From the NCBI RefSeq assembly GCF_900101885.1, contig NZ_FNAN01000020.1, forward strand, positions 1 through 64,000: a stretch of DNA of 64,000 nucleotides. The letters run 5' to 3'. This document shows, one piece after another, positions 52,104-61,237 of the stretch. The notes below the pieces were generated by a model. It was not told the DNA's origin and ran no database searches. It was given only the letters and a program-made list of their open reading frames with translations. Each line of letters begins with the position of its first letter. Positions within the stretch are counted from its first letter, which is position 1. The DNA comes from Dyadobacter soli (GTDB lineage Bacteria; Bacteroidota; Bacteroidia; Cytophagales; Spirosomataceae). The position numbers and the translations under genes were made by a program.

Positions 52104-55100
52104 TTACCGCACCACCTGAACCACACTGCCGCTGGCCTCCGTCTTATTTTCAATGCGGATCAAATAACTTCCTGCGGCCAGATTAGAAACATCTATATGC
52201 TCCTGATCTTGAAATTTGCCGATTTCCTTTCCATAAATCCTCTTTCCATCCGCAGCAAAGACTTCAATCCTGCCTGGCTGGCCGATCAGATCGGGCCTTA
52301 CTTTGACTTGCAATTGGTTGGATACAGGATTGGGATAAAAGACCATGTCTTCCACATTGGATAAGTTCACCGCAATTGCTTTGCTGTAAGCGAAATCAGC
52401 ATCTGTTTCGATGGATTTTAACCTGTAATAGTTGATTCCGGGAGCTGGGTTGTAATGGGTAAGACTGTAAAAAGCGGTATCAAGTGCAGGCGTTTCGCCG
52501 ATGGCTTGGTACCTTTTGGCGTCTGTACTATGCTCTATCACGTATTTTGACATATCGACCTGGTCGGTTACTTCCCAATGCAGTGCGACAGCATTACCTT
52601 CGGGAGCGGCCCTGAAATTCACCAGCGTGACGGGAAGCGCTGCTTCGGAGGCGAGCCGGGATAGCCCAAATTGATTTGATATCCAGAAGCTTTCATTTTT
52701 ATCAGTCCAGAGATCGCCGCCAAAATTTTGATAAGGCAGCGCATTCCCGACTTTTATCCAGGTTATATTATTAAACTTATAAACCTGTGTCTCACTCCCC
52801 GAGGCCAGAATGTAAGGCGTACCCACCTGTGACAGGCTGAGGCCGCTGATCCGGCTGCCAAAAGGAGCATTACCATTATTGAAAACAGACCAGGTGGAAC
52901 CGTTGAAATGAGCAATGGAGTTCTGATTGGAGTTAATGTCCGTCTGTCTGAGCCACATTTTCCCATCGCTCTGGATTTCGATCTGCTCGATAAAATTTGC
53001 GATAGCCGGACTGGTTGAGGGGTTGATCGTGTAAATCTGGTTATGGTCGTTGAGGTCCATGACCAATATTTCACTGTTGTAAACCGGGCTGGTATTGACC
53101 ACAATTATCCAGGCTTTGTTGTTGTAAAATCGGATGTCTTTAATATACTGGTTATCGGCAACCTGACGAAGTGCGGTCCAGCCGGTTGGCGTTTCTTTAA
53201 ATATCACCTGGTTTGTCCAAAAGACATTATTTTGAGGGTTATAACCCTGAATATAACTCCAGAAGGAAATCTGTGTCACCGATGCGCCCGATGATGGCAT
53301 TTCATTCGCCAGCTTGACTTTACGGTATACGCCTTGATTGCCGGCATTGAGCACGTGAATATTCAGGTCGTCGTCGGTATGAACAGCATTTTCCAGGCCT
53401 ACACCCAAAAGCCCGTCGGTGTTTACGCGGTTGAATGCCTGATAGGTCAGCGTTTTTTGGTCAAGCTTGATAAATCCGGCATCTATCACACCAAGCCAGA
53501 TGTGATCTTTGGACACAGCAATTTTCGGATTGGACCGGCCGAATACCTGCTGGTTTTTTTCACTCAGGAATGTAAGCCCAGCCGGTACAACACCATTACC
53601 TGTTGTAAATTGAACGACAAAATCAACCAGATCGCGATCGGGATAGTTGATCAGATCGGTACTGCGTTCTTGTACGCGGAGGAATAAAAGTTTATTAGCC
53701 GGCAAGGTTTTAAAAACATCGGCGATCTCTGAAAATGGCCTGTAATTCCGCTGAAAGAGCGGATTGGTAAACCCCGGATTGTCAGCGATCGTGATGGTCG
53801 TGTTGGAATTATAGACAGACGGAGAATACGCCACGGGAAGCGTTCTCGGGGCATTGGTGAGGTTGTTTGGGATCGGTAAGAACAGGCCTATCAGGTTGAG
53901 CCGCGGATTAGCCGAAAAATACCCTGTTTCGGACCATTTGCCCGTTTTCCCACCTTGAATAGCCTTAACACGCCATTTGTATCCGCCAAGATATGGAGCG
54001 TAGTCGAACGTATTTCCTGAAATAATCTGGTCCGTCGGATTAGAAAATTCGAAATCCGCCAGGCCGGCTACCTGAATGCGGTATGAAGTTGCGCCCGGCA
54101 CACTTGAAAACGATAATGTTACGGCTTGCTGTGACGGAAAAAATGAATTGGTAGCGGGGCTTAGGATCAACGGCACGTCAGGCTGGTCGGGATCGATCTT
54201 GATTTTGATCGTGTTGGACCAGTTGGAAGTTCCAAAGGAATTGACCGCCCTGACCCTGACGAAATAATCTGTTCCCAGGGTTTGTTTCAGTAAAGAGACA
54301 CCATTAACTAAGGTCGATTGGATCAGTTCGCCGGAGAAATTGACATTGGTGGAATAACTGAACTCGTAAGACTGGGCGCTCACGGAAGCAGGCCAGGCGT
54401 AAAAGTCACCTTTGATGGCCGTAATGTCCCCCGCAAGCGTAACAGGCTGGGGAGTCGATAGTATTTTGGCAAAGGTAATCTCTGCGTGCTGCCTGATGAC
54501 CGCCGCCACCATGGGATGAAGGGGTTGCCGACCCGAGCCGCATTGGCTCATCATCGACCCCATCGTGTTAATTTCCGAGGACTTGTCATAACAGTTGCCT
54601 TCCACACCACCGCAGTAGTCGAGTGGCCCGCCTGGCCAGTCACAACTGTTGGTATGCAGCGAACCGAAATTGTGGGCTAATTCGTGCTGGATCGTGCCGA
54701 CACTTTCCAGCGGAGAAACATTATACGCCCCCCCAATCCAGGCGAGGCCCGAAAAGCCACCGGTTACCTGTTTCGTGTAGAGGTACAATCGCTTGTCGAA
54801 ATTGAAGTCGGATATGTTGCGGTTTGACAGAATATTAATAAGATTGGAAATATCAGAATGGCCTGCGTAAGGATCAGGTCCGCCATCCTTAAATATGCGG
54901 ATGCCTGTGACCACTAGCCTGATATTTGCTTCCCTTTCAAAGAATTTCGAGGCTTTTTCAATATTTTCAATCACTTTATGAATGATCGCCGCCGTGTCCC
55001 GTTCGTATTTTACATAAGTGTCCGAATCAATGTCCACTGAAATACGGCAGATCGTAGTTTCTCCGGCGGTAGTCCGCGCATTTTGTTTTGCCATAATCGC

Positions 55101-55256
55101 CGGAAGCTCGTTAATGAGGCGTATTGCTGCCGGCGGGGCGTCGCTGCTTTTAGTCCCGCAAACAATGGGTTTTTCCTGGCTGAAAGCAGATCCGCAGGAA
55201 AGTAAGAGAATAAGAAAAAACTTGATTCCGTCGGAAGTAAAAGTTAAACCATTCAT
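52104..55256 (-). CDS. T9SS-secreted zinc metalloprotease (reprolysin-like)
   Basis: This protein of about 1050 residues starts at ATG 55256 (a longer frame to 55319 lacks a signal). After the signal peptide (FFLILLLSCGSAFSQ) comes a metzincin domain. The zinc site HELAHNFGSLH is at about residues 191-201, and the Met-turn NTMGSMM lies downstream after a Cys-rich loop (SCDWPGGPLDYCGGVEGNCY), as in adamalysin/reprolysin-type enzymes. Fibronectin-III-like repeats (ITAIKGDFYAWPASVSAQSY, SYRIQVAGLADFEF) and a beta-propeller-like region follow. A domain typical of T9SS cargo (LPVTLVNFRAAPEGNAVALH) and the sorting domain (FYPNPVSNQLQVKV, LAAGSYLIRIENK) end the protein. It is a secreted or surface protease; the target is unknown. 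Confidence 0.93.
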   Translation of the reverse strand: MNGLTFTSDGIKFFLILLLSCGSAFSQEKPIVCGTKSSDAPPAAIRLINELPAIMAKQNARTTAGETTICRISVDIDSDTYVKYERDTAAIIHKVIENIEKASKFFEREANIRLVVTGIRIFKDGGPDPYAGHSDISNLINILSNRNISDFNFDKRLYLYTKQVTGGFSGLAWIGGAYNVSPLESVGTIQHELAHNFGSLHTNSCDWPGGPLDYCGGVEGNCYDKSSEINTMGSMMSQCGSGRQPLHPMVAAVIRQHAEITFAKILSTPQPVTLAGDITAIKGDFYAWPASVSAQSYEFSYSTNVNFSGELIQSTLVNGVSLLKQTLGTDYFVRVRAVNSFGTSNWSNTIKIKIDPDQPDVPLILSPATNSFFPSQQAVTLSFSSVPGATSYRIQVAGLADFEFSNPTDQIISGNTFDYAPYLGGYKWRVKAIQGGKTGKWSETGYFSANPRLNLIGLFLPIPNNLTNAPRTLPVAYSPSVYNSNTTITIADNPGFTNPLFQRNYRPFSEIADVFKTLPANKLLFLRVQERSTDLINYPDRDLVDFVVQFTTGNGVVPAGLTFLSEKNQQVFGRSNPKIAVSKDHIWLGVIDAGFIKLDQKTLTYQAFNRVNTDGLLGVGLENAVHTDDDLNIHVLNAGNQGVYRKVKLANEMPSSGASVTQISFWSYIQGYNPQNNVFWTNQVIFKETPTGWTALRQVADNQYIKDIRFYNNKAWIIVVNTSPVYNSEILVMDLNDHNQIYTINPSTSPAIANFIEQIEIQSDGKMWLRQTDINSNQNSIAHFNGSTWSVFNNGNAPFGSRISGLSLSQVGTPYILASGSETQVYKFNNITWIKVGNALPYQNFGGDLWTDKNESFWISNQFGLSRLASEAALPVTLVNFRAAPEGNAVALHWEVTDQVDMSKYVIEHSTDAKRYQAIGETPALDTAFYSLTHYNPAPGINYYRLKSIETDADFAYSKAIAVNLSNVEDMVFYPNPVSNQLQVKVRPDLIGQPGRIEVFAADGKRIYGKEIGKFQDQEHIDVSNLAAGSYLIRIENKTEASGSVVQVVR

Positions 55257-55414
55257 AATAGTATCAGGGGATGTGTTCAGGATGATCCGAAGCTTTTGGA
55301 CTATGCTGACAGACACCACTTTGTAACACCGCCGTGGCAGTCTCCCTGTTTTTTATCAAAAGTTGCCGGACATTTGAGCGTTGTCGGAAAAACTTTGCGG
55401 GGCAACAAGCGTGG

Positions 55415-58369
55415 CTACACCAATGGAAGTTTAATTACAAAGTCGTCTGGCGTCTCGATGATTTGCACCGCCACCGGTGATAGAAAACTATACAGATTCA
55501 CCAGGTGAATAAGTCCCTGTTTATTACTGGTTTCCACGAAGTTCTTTTTCTGCACATTGTTGCTGACCACCAGGTGCTGGCCCTCGGTATAAATCCGTAT
55601 CACGAGCGGCGCGTCATCGCTGATGATGTTATGCTTGATCGCATTTTCAATCAGGTTTTGTATCGTAACAGGCGCTATCCTGAAATTGCCCATTGTTTCG
55701 GGCACAGCCGTATCGACTATCAATCCACTTCCAAACCGGGTACTTTGCAGCGCTATGTAGTTTTGGGCAAAGCTGATTTCTTCTTTAAGCGGAACGAGCT
55801 CTTTTTCCCGGTTTTTTAGAATGTAACGGTAAATGCGGCTCAACCCGTCCAGGAATGTACTAGCCTTGGCGGCATCCAGCCAGATGAGGCTGTCAAGGGA
55901 TGTCAGGGAGTTAAACAGGAAATGGGGATTCAGCTGCTGTTTGAGGCTTTCGTACATAGCCATTGCTTTTTCTTTTTCTAGCTCATTGGCCTTGCTTTGC
56001 AATGCGAAAACAGCCGCTTGCTGTTTACGTACTGCCGCGACGCGAATTTTAAACAGCAAGTTGATGACCGCCAGGATCATGACCGCGGCCAGAAGAAAAA
56101 ACCACGGCCGCTTCCAGATTGGCGATAAAATTGAAAATACCACCGCCTGCCGTGAAGCATGCCACGAAATCCCGTCGAGGCTGGCTTGCAGATCGAACCG
56201 GTAGTGGCCGGGAGCAAGCGAGGAAAACCGTACGATGTTGTTATTGCCGTGGTAAATCCAGCCATCATCGAGTCCCGCAAGCCGGTAGCGGTATTTTACT
56301 TTGGAGGCATTCTGGAAATAGGTCGTCACAAACTGTATTTCCACGGTATTCTGGTTCCACGACAGTTCCAACGGCCGTCCCTGATAAAGCGAATCATTCT
56401 GATTGATTTTAACCGAAGTGACCAGTACCGTCAGGTCTTTTCGCTGTGCGCCGATCAGTTCGGGACGGAAATAGTTAAGGCCATTGTTGCCTCCCAGGTA
56501 CAGGTTGCCGTCGCCCGCCTGAAACAGACTGTTGGGGTTCAATTGTTTGTTCTGGACATTGTCCCAGATATCAAACCATTCGAGTTTTTTACTCCCTGCA
56601 TCGTAGCGGTAAAAGCCGTCGTCGGCGCCTATCCAGATTTGACCGGTTTTATCCTGAAAAAGCATTGTGATCTGCTGATTGGCAAGTTCGGGAAGAATAG
56701 CCCGCCTGGTGAGCCGGTCGCCGCGCCTGGTAACCTCGAACAGCCCCACGCTCCCTGCCCAGGCAGTGGAATCGTTCCTGACCAGAAGCGATGTCACCAG
56801 CTTACTGGGCGTCATGGTAGTGTCCATGGCCAGTGTTTTGAACTTTTGATCCAACAGCAAGAGCCCTTTGTAAGTGCCCACCCATATTTTTCCGGCATGG
56901 TCCTGAGCCGCAGTTTGCAGGATAAAATTCGAGCCGGTAAATGCAAGTTCGGAGATTTTGTAGGTGTTTCGTTCCAGCAAATAACATGACAAGTCCCCCA
57001 AAACGAGCATATTGCCATTTGAAAGCGGCACAATGGAGTAAATATAATCCTGGCTGGCCTTAGTGCTGAGCGCCGGTTGACTGGGCGGGTAAACCGGTTT
57101 CCTGAACGTTTCGCTTCCCGGGTCAAACAGCACTACACCGCCGGCACCAGGTCCCAGAATCAGGTTTTTCCCGTCATAGACGATCCCCTGGATGGACGGG
57201 AACTGGAATGCGGCTGATCGCGAGTTACTGGCATGGAAGGATTTAACGGTACCGTCTTTTAAACTTAGCCTGGACAAGCCCGCGGAGGTCGCCATCCAAA
57301 TATTTCCCTGGTTATCACCGGTTAGTGCGCGTATATTGTTATTCCAATCCATTCCCTTCCTGTTGAAGCTTCTGAGCCAGCTAATGGTGTGCTGCAATGG
57401 CTTGAAGAAGATAATGCCCTGCTGGCCGAGCATCCACAAGGTTTTGTCCTGATCGAAATAGCTTGTGTAGATTTCGTTGTTGGCCAGTTCGCTGCCGTAA
57501 TGGTAAAGGACAGCTTTGTGGAACAAGCCCGATTTTCGGTTATAGCGGAAACAGCCCTTACTCGTACTGACAAGGTAATTGTCGCTGCCCAGCGGTGCTA
57601 CTGCGCTGATTTCCATAAAGTTTGATTCGGGACGGGGCTGGAATTTGTCGGCCTGAATAGGGGAGCTGCTGCCGGTCCTGAAATCGAGCTCGAATGTCTG
57701 CAAACGCGCGTCGGTAACCCAGAGAATATCTCCTGAAAACGGGGCTATCGCGCTTACGGCATTGAATGGAATGCTTCGGACCTTCCTGGTATTGGTATTG
57801 TATGCAAATAGGATGTGGGTGTTGCCTATGAAGAACTCGTCTCCTGATTTCTGGAATATTTTTCTATAAAACTGCGTATCGGCAAGCCCCGGAATCGGCT
57901 GGTGAACAAATGTGTCGGTGGGCTTGTCGTAAGCGAACAGCCCTTTTCCACTGATAATCCACACCTGGTTTTGCGTGCTCACCTGCATTACATTAAACTT
58001 GGTCGGTAAAGGGCCATTGATACGCAGCCGCTGAAATCCCCGGCTGTCGCTGACAAAGCGCCTGATCGTCGACTGTGTACTTACCCAGATTTTCCCGTCG
58101 TGATCCGCGACTATATCCAGCAAATCTTCACCATCGATGTCAAACCTTTTCAGGTTCTGGCCGTCGAAACGCTGTATATACCGCGGCGAAAGCATCCACA
58201 GAAAACCATGGATGTCCTTGACCATCTTTAATATATTGGAAGTTCGGATCTGGTCTCCTTCATCGAGCAGCTGAACATTGTAGTCTGCCAGCTGGGCATG
58301 CACATGCTGCACCCTCATTGAGAGTACAAACCACAACAGAAGCAGACAGAGGTTTAGCGGTCGAACCAT
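55415..58369 (-). CDS. Periplasmic-propeller sensor histidine kinase (LytS type)
   Basis: This 984-residue protein has the signal peptide NLCLLLLWFVLSMRVQHVHA. Propeller repeats (NILKMVKDIHGFLWMLSPRY, DHDGKIWVSTQSTIRRF, NIWMATSAGLSRLSLKDGTV) fill the periplasmic part. Next come a Y_Y_Y domain (VKYRYRLAGLDDGWIYHGNN) and one membrane helix (FFLLAAVMILAVINLLFKIR). The kinase is of the His_kinase/LytS family: the phosphorylated His is in LKQQLNPHFLFNSLTSLDSL and the N-box in VTIQNLIENAIKHN. The G-boxes are short, as in the family. The LytTR regulator gene is upstream and overlaps by 16 bases. Confidence 0.92.
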   Translation of the reverse strand: MVRPLNLCLLLLWFVLSMRVQHVHAQLADYNVQLLDEGDQIRTSNILKMVKDIHGFLWMLSPRYIQRFDGQNLKRFDIDGEDLLDIVADHDGKIWVSTQSTIRRFVSDSRGFQRLRINGPLPTKFNVMQVSTQNQVWIISGKGLFAYDKPTDTFVHQPIPGLADTQFYRKIFQKSGDEFFIGNTHILFAYNTNTRKVRSIPFNAVSAIAPFSGDILWVTDARLQTFELDFRTGSSSPIQADKFQPRPESNFMEISAVAPLGSDNYLVSTSKGCFRYNRKSGLFHKAVLYHYGSELANNEIYTSYFDQDKTLWMLGQQGIIFFKPLQHTISWLRSFNRKGMDWNNNIRALTGDNQGNIWMATSAGLSRLSLKDGTVKSFHASNSRSAAFQFPSIQGIVYDGKNLILGPGAGGVVLFDPGSETFRKPVYPPSQPALSTKASQDYIYSIVPLSNGNMLVLGDLSCYLLERNTYKISELAFTGSNFILQTAAQDHAGKIWVGTYKGLLLLDQKFKTLAMDTTMTPSKLVTSLLVRNDSTAWAGSVGLFEVTRRGDRLTRRAILPELANQQITMLFQDKTGQIWIGADDGFYRYDAGSKKLEWFDIWDNVQNKQLNPNSLFQAGDGNLYLGGNNGLNYFRPELIGAQRKDLTVLVTSVKINQNDSLYQGRPLELSWNQNTVEIQFVTTYFQNASKVKYRYRLAGLDDGWIYHGNNNIVRFSSLAPGHYRFDLQASLDGISWHASRQAVVFSILSPIWKRPWFFLLAAVMILAVINLLFKIRVAAVRKQQAAVFALQSKANELEKEKAMAMYESLKQQLNPHFLFNSLTSLDSLIWLDAAKASTFLDGLSRIYRYILKNREKELVPLKEEISFAQNYIALQSTRFGSGLIVDTAVPETMGNFRIAPVTIQNLIENAIKHNIISDDAPLVIRIYTEGQHLVVSNNVQKKNFVETSNKQGLIHLVNLYSFLSPVAVQIIETPDDFVIKLPLV

Positions 58370-59124
58370 TTTTTGAAGGACGGTGCTTTTTCCCTGCTTA
58401 CATCGATTTCAGCCTTTAACGGTTTTTTCATAAACACGGTCAATTTCTGATTTTCATGGAGCTGCACCGATGCGATTCCATTGATATTGACGATAAACTG
58501 CCGGTTTGCGCGGTAAAAGGTCCTCGGGTCCAGGATCTCTTCCAGCTCATCCATCGAGTCGTATTCCAGCGGATACTTCTCGCCCTGAAATGTATACAGG
58601 TAATAAATATTGTCTTTTACAAAATAGGCCACATCGGCGGTGTCTACGGGTACCCACCGGTTTCTGGCATTAATAATGAATTTTTCCTTATACGTGGCCT
58701 GCCCCTGTCTGTTGGAAATCGAATGCAGCAGGTTTTGAATATCCAACTGACTTTGGATGCTGGATTCCAGCAGCTTCCGGCATTTATCGATTGCCTTCTG
58801 CAATTCTGTTTCGCCAACGGGTTTCAGCAGGTAGTCGATTCCGTTGACTTTGAAGGCGCGGATTGCGTATTCATCATAAGCTGTTGTAAATATGACCGGG
58901 CTCGATAGCTGGTAGTAATCAAATAGCTCAAAACTCGTCCCGTCGCCCAGCTGCACATCCATAAAAATCAAATCGGGCTCGGCGTTTTCCATAAACCATT
59001 TGCGTGCCGTCTTCAAGCTCGGCAGAATGTGGATGATTTCGATATCGCTGGCCACCAGCTGTATTTTCCTTTCCAATTGTTTGGCTACCAGCAGCTCATC
59101 TTCCAGGATTATGGCCTTGATCAT
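58354..59124 (-). CDS. LytTR-family response regulator
   Basis: This protein of about 256 residues starts at ATG 59124. The receiver domain has IILEDELLVAKQL, the phosphorylated Asp in PDLIFMDVQLGDGTSFEL, and Lys in NGIDYLLKPVGE. The LytTR DNA-binding domain (about 150-255) has VDTADVAYFVKDNIYYLYTF, EEILDPRTFYRANRQFIVNI and FMKKPLKAEIDVSREKAPSF. It is the partner of the propeller kinase. LytTR regulators of this type often act on adjacent genes, here the metalloprotease or the upstream genes at 59.4-61.2 kb. Confidence 0.94.
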   Translation of the reverse strand: MIKAIILEDELLVAKQLERKIQLVASDIEIIHILPSLKTARKWFMENAEPDLIFMDVQLGDGTSFELFDYYQLSSPVIFTTAYDEYAIRAFKVNGIDYLLKPVGETELQKAIDKCRKLLESSIQSQLDIQNLLHSISNRQGQATYKEKFIINARNRWVPVDTADVAYFVKDNIYYLYTFQGEKYPLEYDSMDELEEILDPRTFYRANRQFIVNINGIASVQLHENQKLTVFMKKPLKAEIDVSREKAPSFKKWFDR

Positions 59125-59432
59125 TTTAACATCGTTTTTATAGTAAAGTAATGGAGACTGCAATTATGCTGCTTTATGTCTTATCAAAAGTGGTCGAATG
59201 ATTATTAACTGACAATTTTTAATTACTAAAACATACCAAAAACCTGCTGGAACGTACTCAGATCGAGTCCAGGCGTTGAAAAACAGTATGTCATCCGGCG
59301 ATGAATTGAGTTAACGGTTCGCGGGTAATTTCGCCCCGTCTCAATGGATTTCTGCCCTGTTTGAAAAGAATAAATTTAGCCCGTCGGTGCTGGCTGGACT
59401 AGGTTTGTGCCAGAAAACAAAACGACAAATCC

Positions 59433-59822
59433 ATGAGAAATTCATTTCAGCTTCTGAACAAATTTTGCCTCGTACTGGCTTTTGCATTCATTTTTGCCGG
59501 TTGCAGTAAAGATAAAGATCCTGCTCCGGCTCCGGCTCCAAAGGGAACTTTGCTGACCTACACCAACATCAACGATCGCAGTTTCGACCGCATTGATATC
59601 ATCGTGGATGGAAAGGTTGCCGGAACACTTACCAAGCCTTTTGCAGTGAAACCAACCTGCGGTGCAGCAGCATCCGCCAGCGTAACAAGCATTGAACTGT
59701 CCGTCGGAACGCACAAAGTTTATGCTATCCAATACAAAAACGGTGAAAATGTGGGTGAATGGAACGAGGAAACAGAGACGATCAACGACGGAAAATGCAC
59801 GCCGATTAACTGGACGGAATAA
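59433..59822 (+). CDS. Small lipoprotein, uncharacterised
   Basis: This 129-residue protein has the signal and lipobox FCLVLAFAFIFAGCSKDKD. A short Pro/Ala linker (PAPAPAP) precedes a beta-rich domain (LLTYTNINDRSFDRIDIIVD, VTSIELSVGTHKVYAIQY) with two Cys (CGAAA, GKCTP) that may form a disulfide. No family is recognised. It precedes the deiminase lipoprotein by 50 bases in the same direction and is probably co-transcribed with it. Confidence 0.78.
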   Translation: MRNSFQLLNKFCLVLAFAFIFAGCSKDKDPAPAPAPKGTLLTYTNINDRSFDRIDIIVDGKVAGTLTKPFAVKPTCGAAASASVTSIELSVGTHKVYAIQYKNGENVGEWNEETETINDGKCTPINWTE

Positions 59823-59872
59823 GCAGTTACCCGACTAAAAAGAAGGTTTAACACAACTAATCTATCAATGCC

Positions 59873-61237
59873 ATGAAAAATAACTTTACCAGGCTGGTGC
59901 TATGCATTGCCGTGTGCCTTTCCGCATCCGAATTCTTGTTATCGTGTGTCAAAGACCACGTCGTGACACCGGGTGTCGGAACACCGGGGGTCGAACAAAT
60001 CCGCGTGCCGGCTGAGTGGGAAGAACAAGAGTCGGTGTGGATGGCCTGGCCTACTTACGACAACAAGCATGACTGGTCCGCCCAGGCGGCATATGCTCAG
60101 ATTATCAAGGGTTTGGTCGGTGCCTCAAATGTCGATCTGTGCGTGCCCGATGAGGCAACCGCGGCCGAAGCCAAGGCTTACCTCGGAAGCAACGGGGTGC
60201 CGCAGTCGGCATTGGCCGACAAGATCCGGTTTCATGTAACGGAATACGCCGACATCTGGCTCCGGGACACGGGGCCCATTTTCATCGAGAAAAACGGGCA
60301 CACCGAAACCGTGGATTTCAAATTTGACGGCTGGGGCTGGGGGCTATCGTTTATTCAGGATCAGGCATATCACGATGGAATCTTATTGGACGAAACGCTC
60401 GACAAGCAGATTTCACAGAAGGTCAATGTGCCGTTCACTTCTTCCGAGCTGATTATGGAGGGCGGGGCGCTGGAGTTCAACGGAAAAGGGACAGTGCTTG
60501 TCTCGGAAGATGTGGTATTTCAGCGCAACCCTACCTGGACCAAATCGCAGGTGGAAGCCGAATTCAGCAGGGTTTTGGGGACTAAAAAGGTGATCTGGCT
60601 CAAAGGTTACCTGGGCAACGATGCCCATCCGGTGATCAACGCGCCATTTGCGGTGCCTTTTGGAAATACGACACAAAACGTTTACACGCTGCTGACTACG
60701 AACGGTCACACCGATGAATTCGTCCGGTTCATCAATTCCAGCACGGTACTGCTTGCCGAGCCGCCGTCAGAGCAGGAAGCAGCTCATAACCCGGTCGCCG
60801 CGCAGAGCCGCAAGGCCATTCTTGAAACAAGGCAGATACTGACCAGTTCCACCGATCAGGACGGCAGCCCGATCACCATTATCGACTTTCCGGAAGTAAA
60901 GCCCTTGTACGTAGACCTGGACGGAAGCGATGAGATGTTTATCCTCATGAGTACGCTCAATTTTGCCTCGGTTGGGAAGCAGAACATCGACGAGAATGGC
61001 AGCTTCAAAGGCGTACTGGCCGCGAGTTACCTGAATTGCCTGGTGATCAATGGGGTAGTGCTGGTCGCGCAATACGCGGGATTGTCCGCTGATATGGCCA
61101 CCCACGATTCGGAAGCCATTCAGAAGCTCCAACAGGCATTCCCAGGCAAGACCGTGATCGGGATTGACGTGCGATCGATCAATGTAGGCGGAGGCGGCAT
61201 TCACTGCATTACGCGCCAAATGCCCAGGATTCAGTAG
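59873..61237 (+). CDS. Agmatine deiminase / peptidyl-arginine deiminase-type lipoprotein
   Basis: This 454-residue protein has a lipoprotein signal (LVLCIAVCLSASEFLLSC). The enzyme part begins RVPAEWEEQESVWMAWPT. The catalytic set of the guanidino-modifying superfamily is present: YADIWLRDTGPIF (Asp), LIMEGGALEFNGKG (Glu/Gly), TTNGHTDEFVRF (His) and VGGGGIHCITRQMP (nucleophilic Cys near 445). Cytoplasmic agmatine deiminases make N-carbamoylputrescine; exported PPAD-type relatives deiminate peptide C-terminal Arg. The lipobox places this one outside the cytoplasm, so either an exported agmatine deiminase or a peptidyl-arginine deiminase is possible. Its last 471 bases are overlapped on the other strand by the membrane glycosyltransferase frame. 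Confidence 0.9.
   Translation: MKNNFTRLVLCIAVCLSASEFLLSCVKDHVVTPGVGTPGVEQIRVPAEWEEQESVWMAWPTYDNKHDWSAQAAYAQIIKGLVGASNVDLCVPDEATAAEAKAYLGSNGVPQSALADKIRFHVTEYADIWLRDTGPIFIEKNGHTETVDFKFDGWGWGLSFIQDQAYHDGILLDETLDKQISQKVNVPFTSSELIMEGGALEFNGKGTVLVSEDVVFQRNPTWTKSQVEAEFSRVLGTKKVIWLKGYLGNDAHPVINAPFAVPFGNTTQNVYTLLTTNGHTDEFVRFINSSTVLLAEPPSEQEAAHNPVAAQSRKAILETRQILTSSTDQDGSPITIIDFPEVKPLYVDLDGSDEMFILMSTLNFASVGKQNIDENGSFKGVLAASYLNCLVINGVVLVAQYAGLSADMATHDSEAIQKLQQAFPGKTVIGIDVRSINVGGGGIHCITRQMPRIQ

Noticed and set aside
60767-61237. C-terminal 155 residues of the membrane glycosyltransferase as a real domain
   Set aside because: They are the antisense of the well-conserved deiminase coding sequence and resemble no domain.
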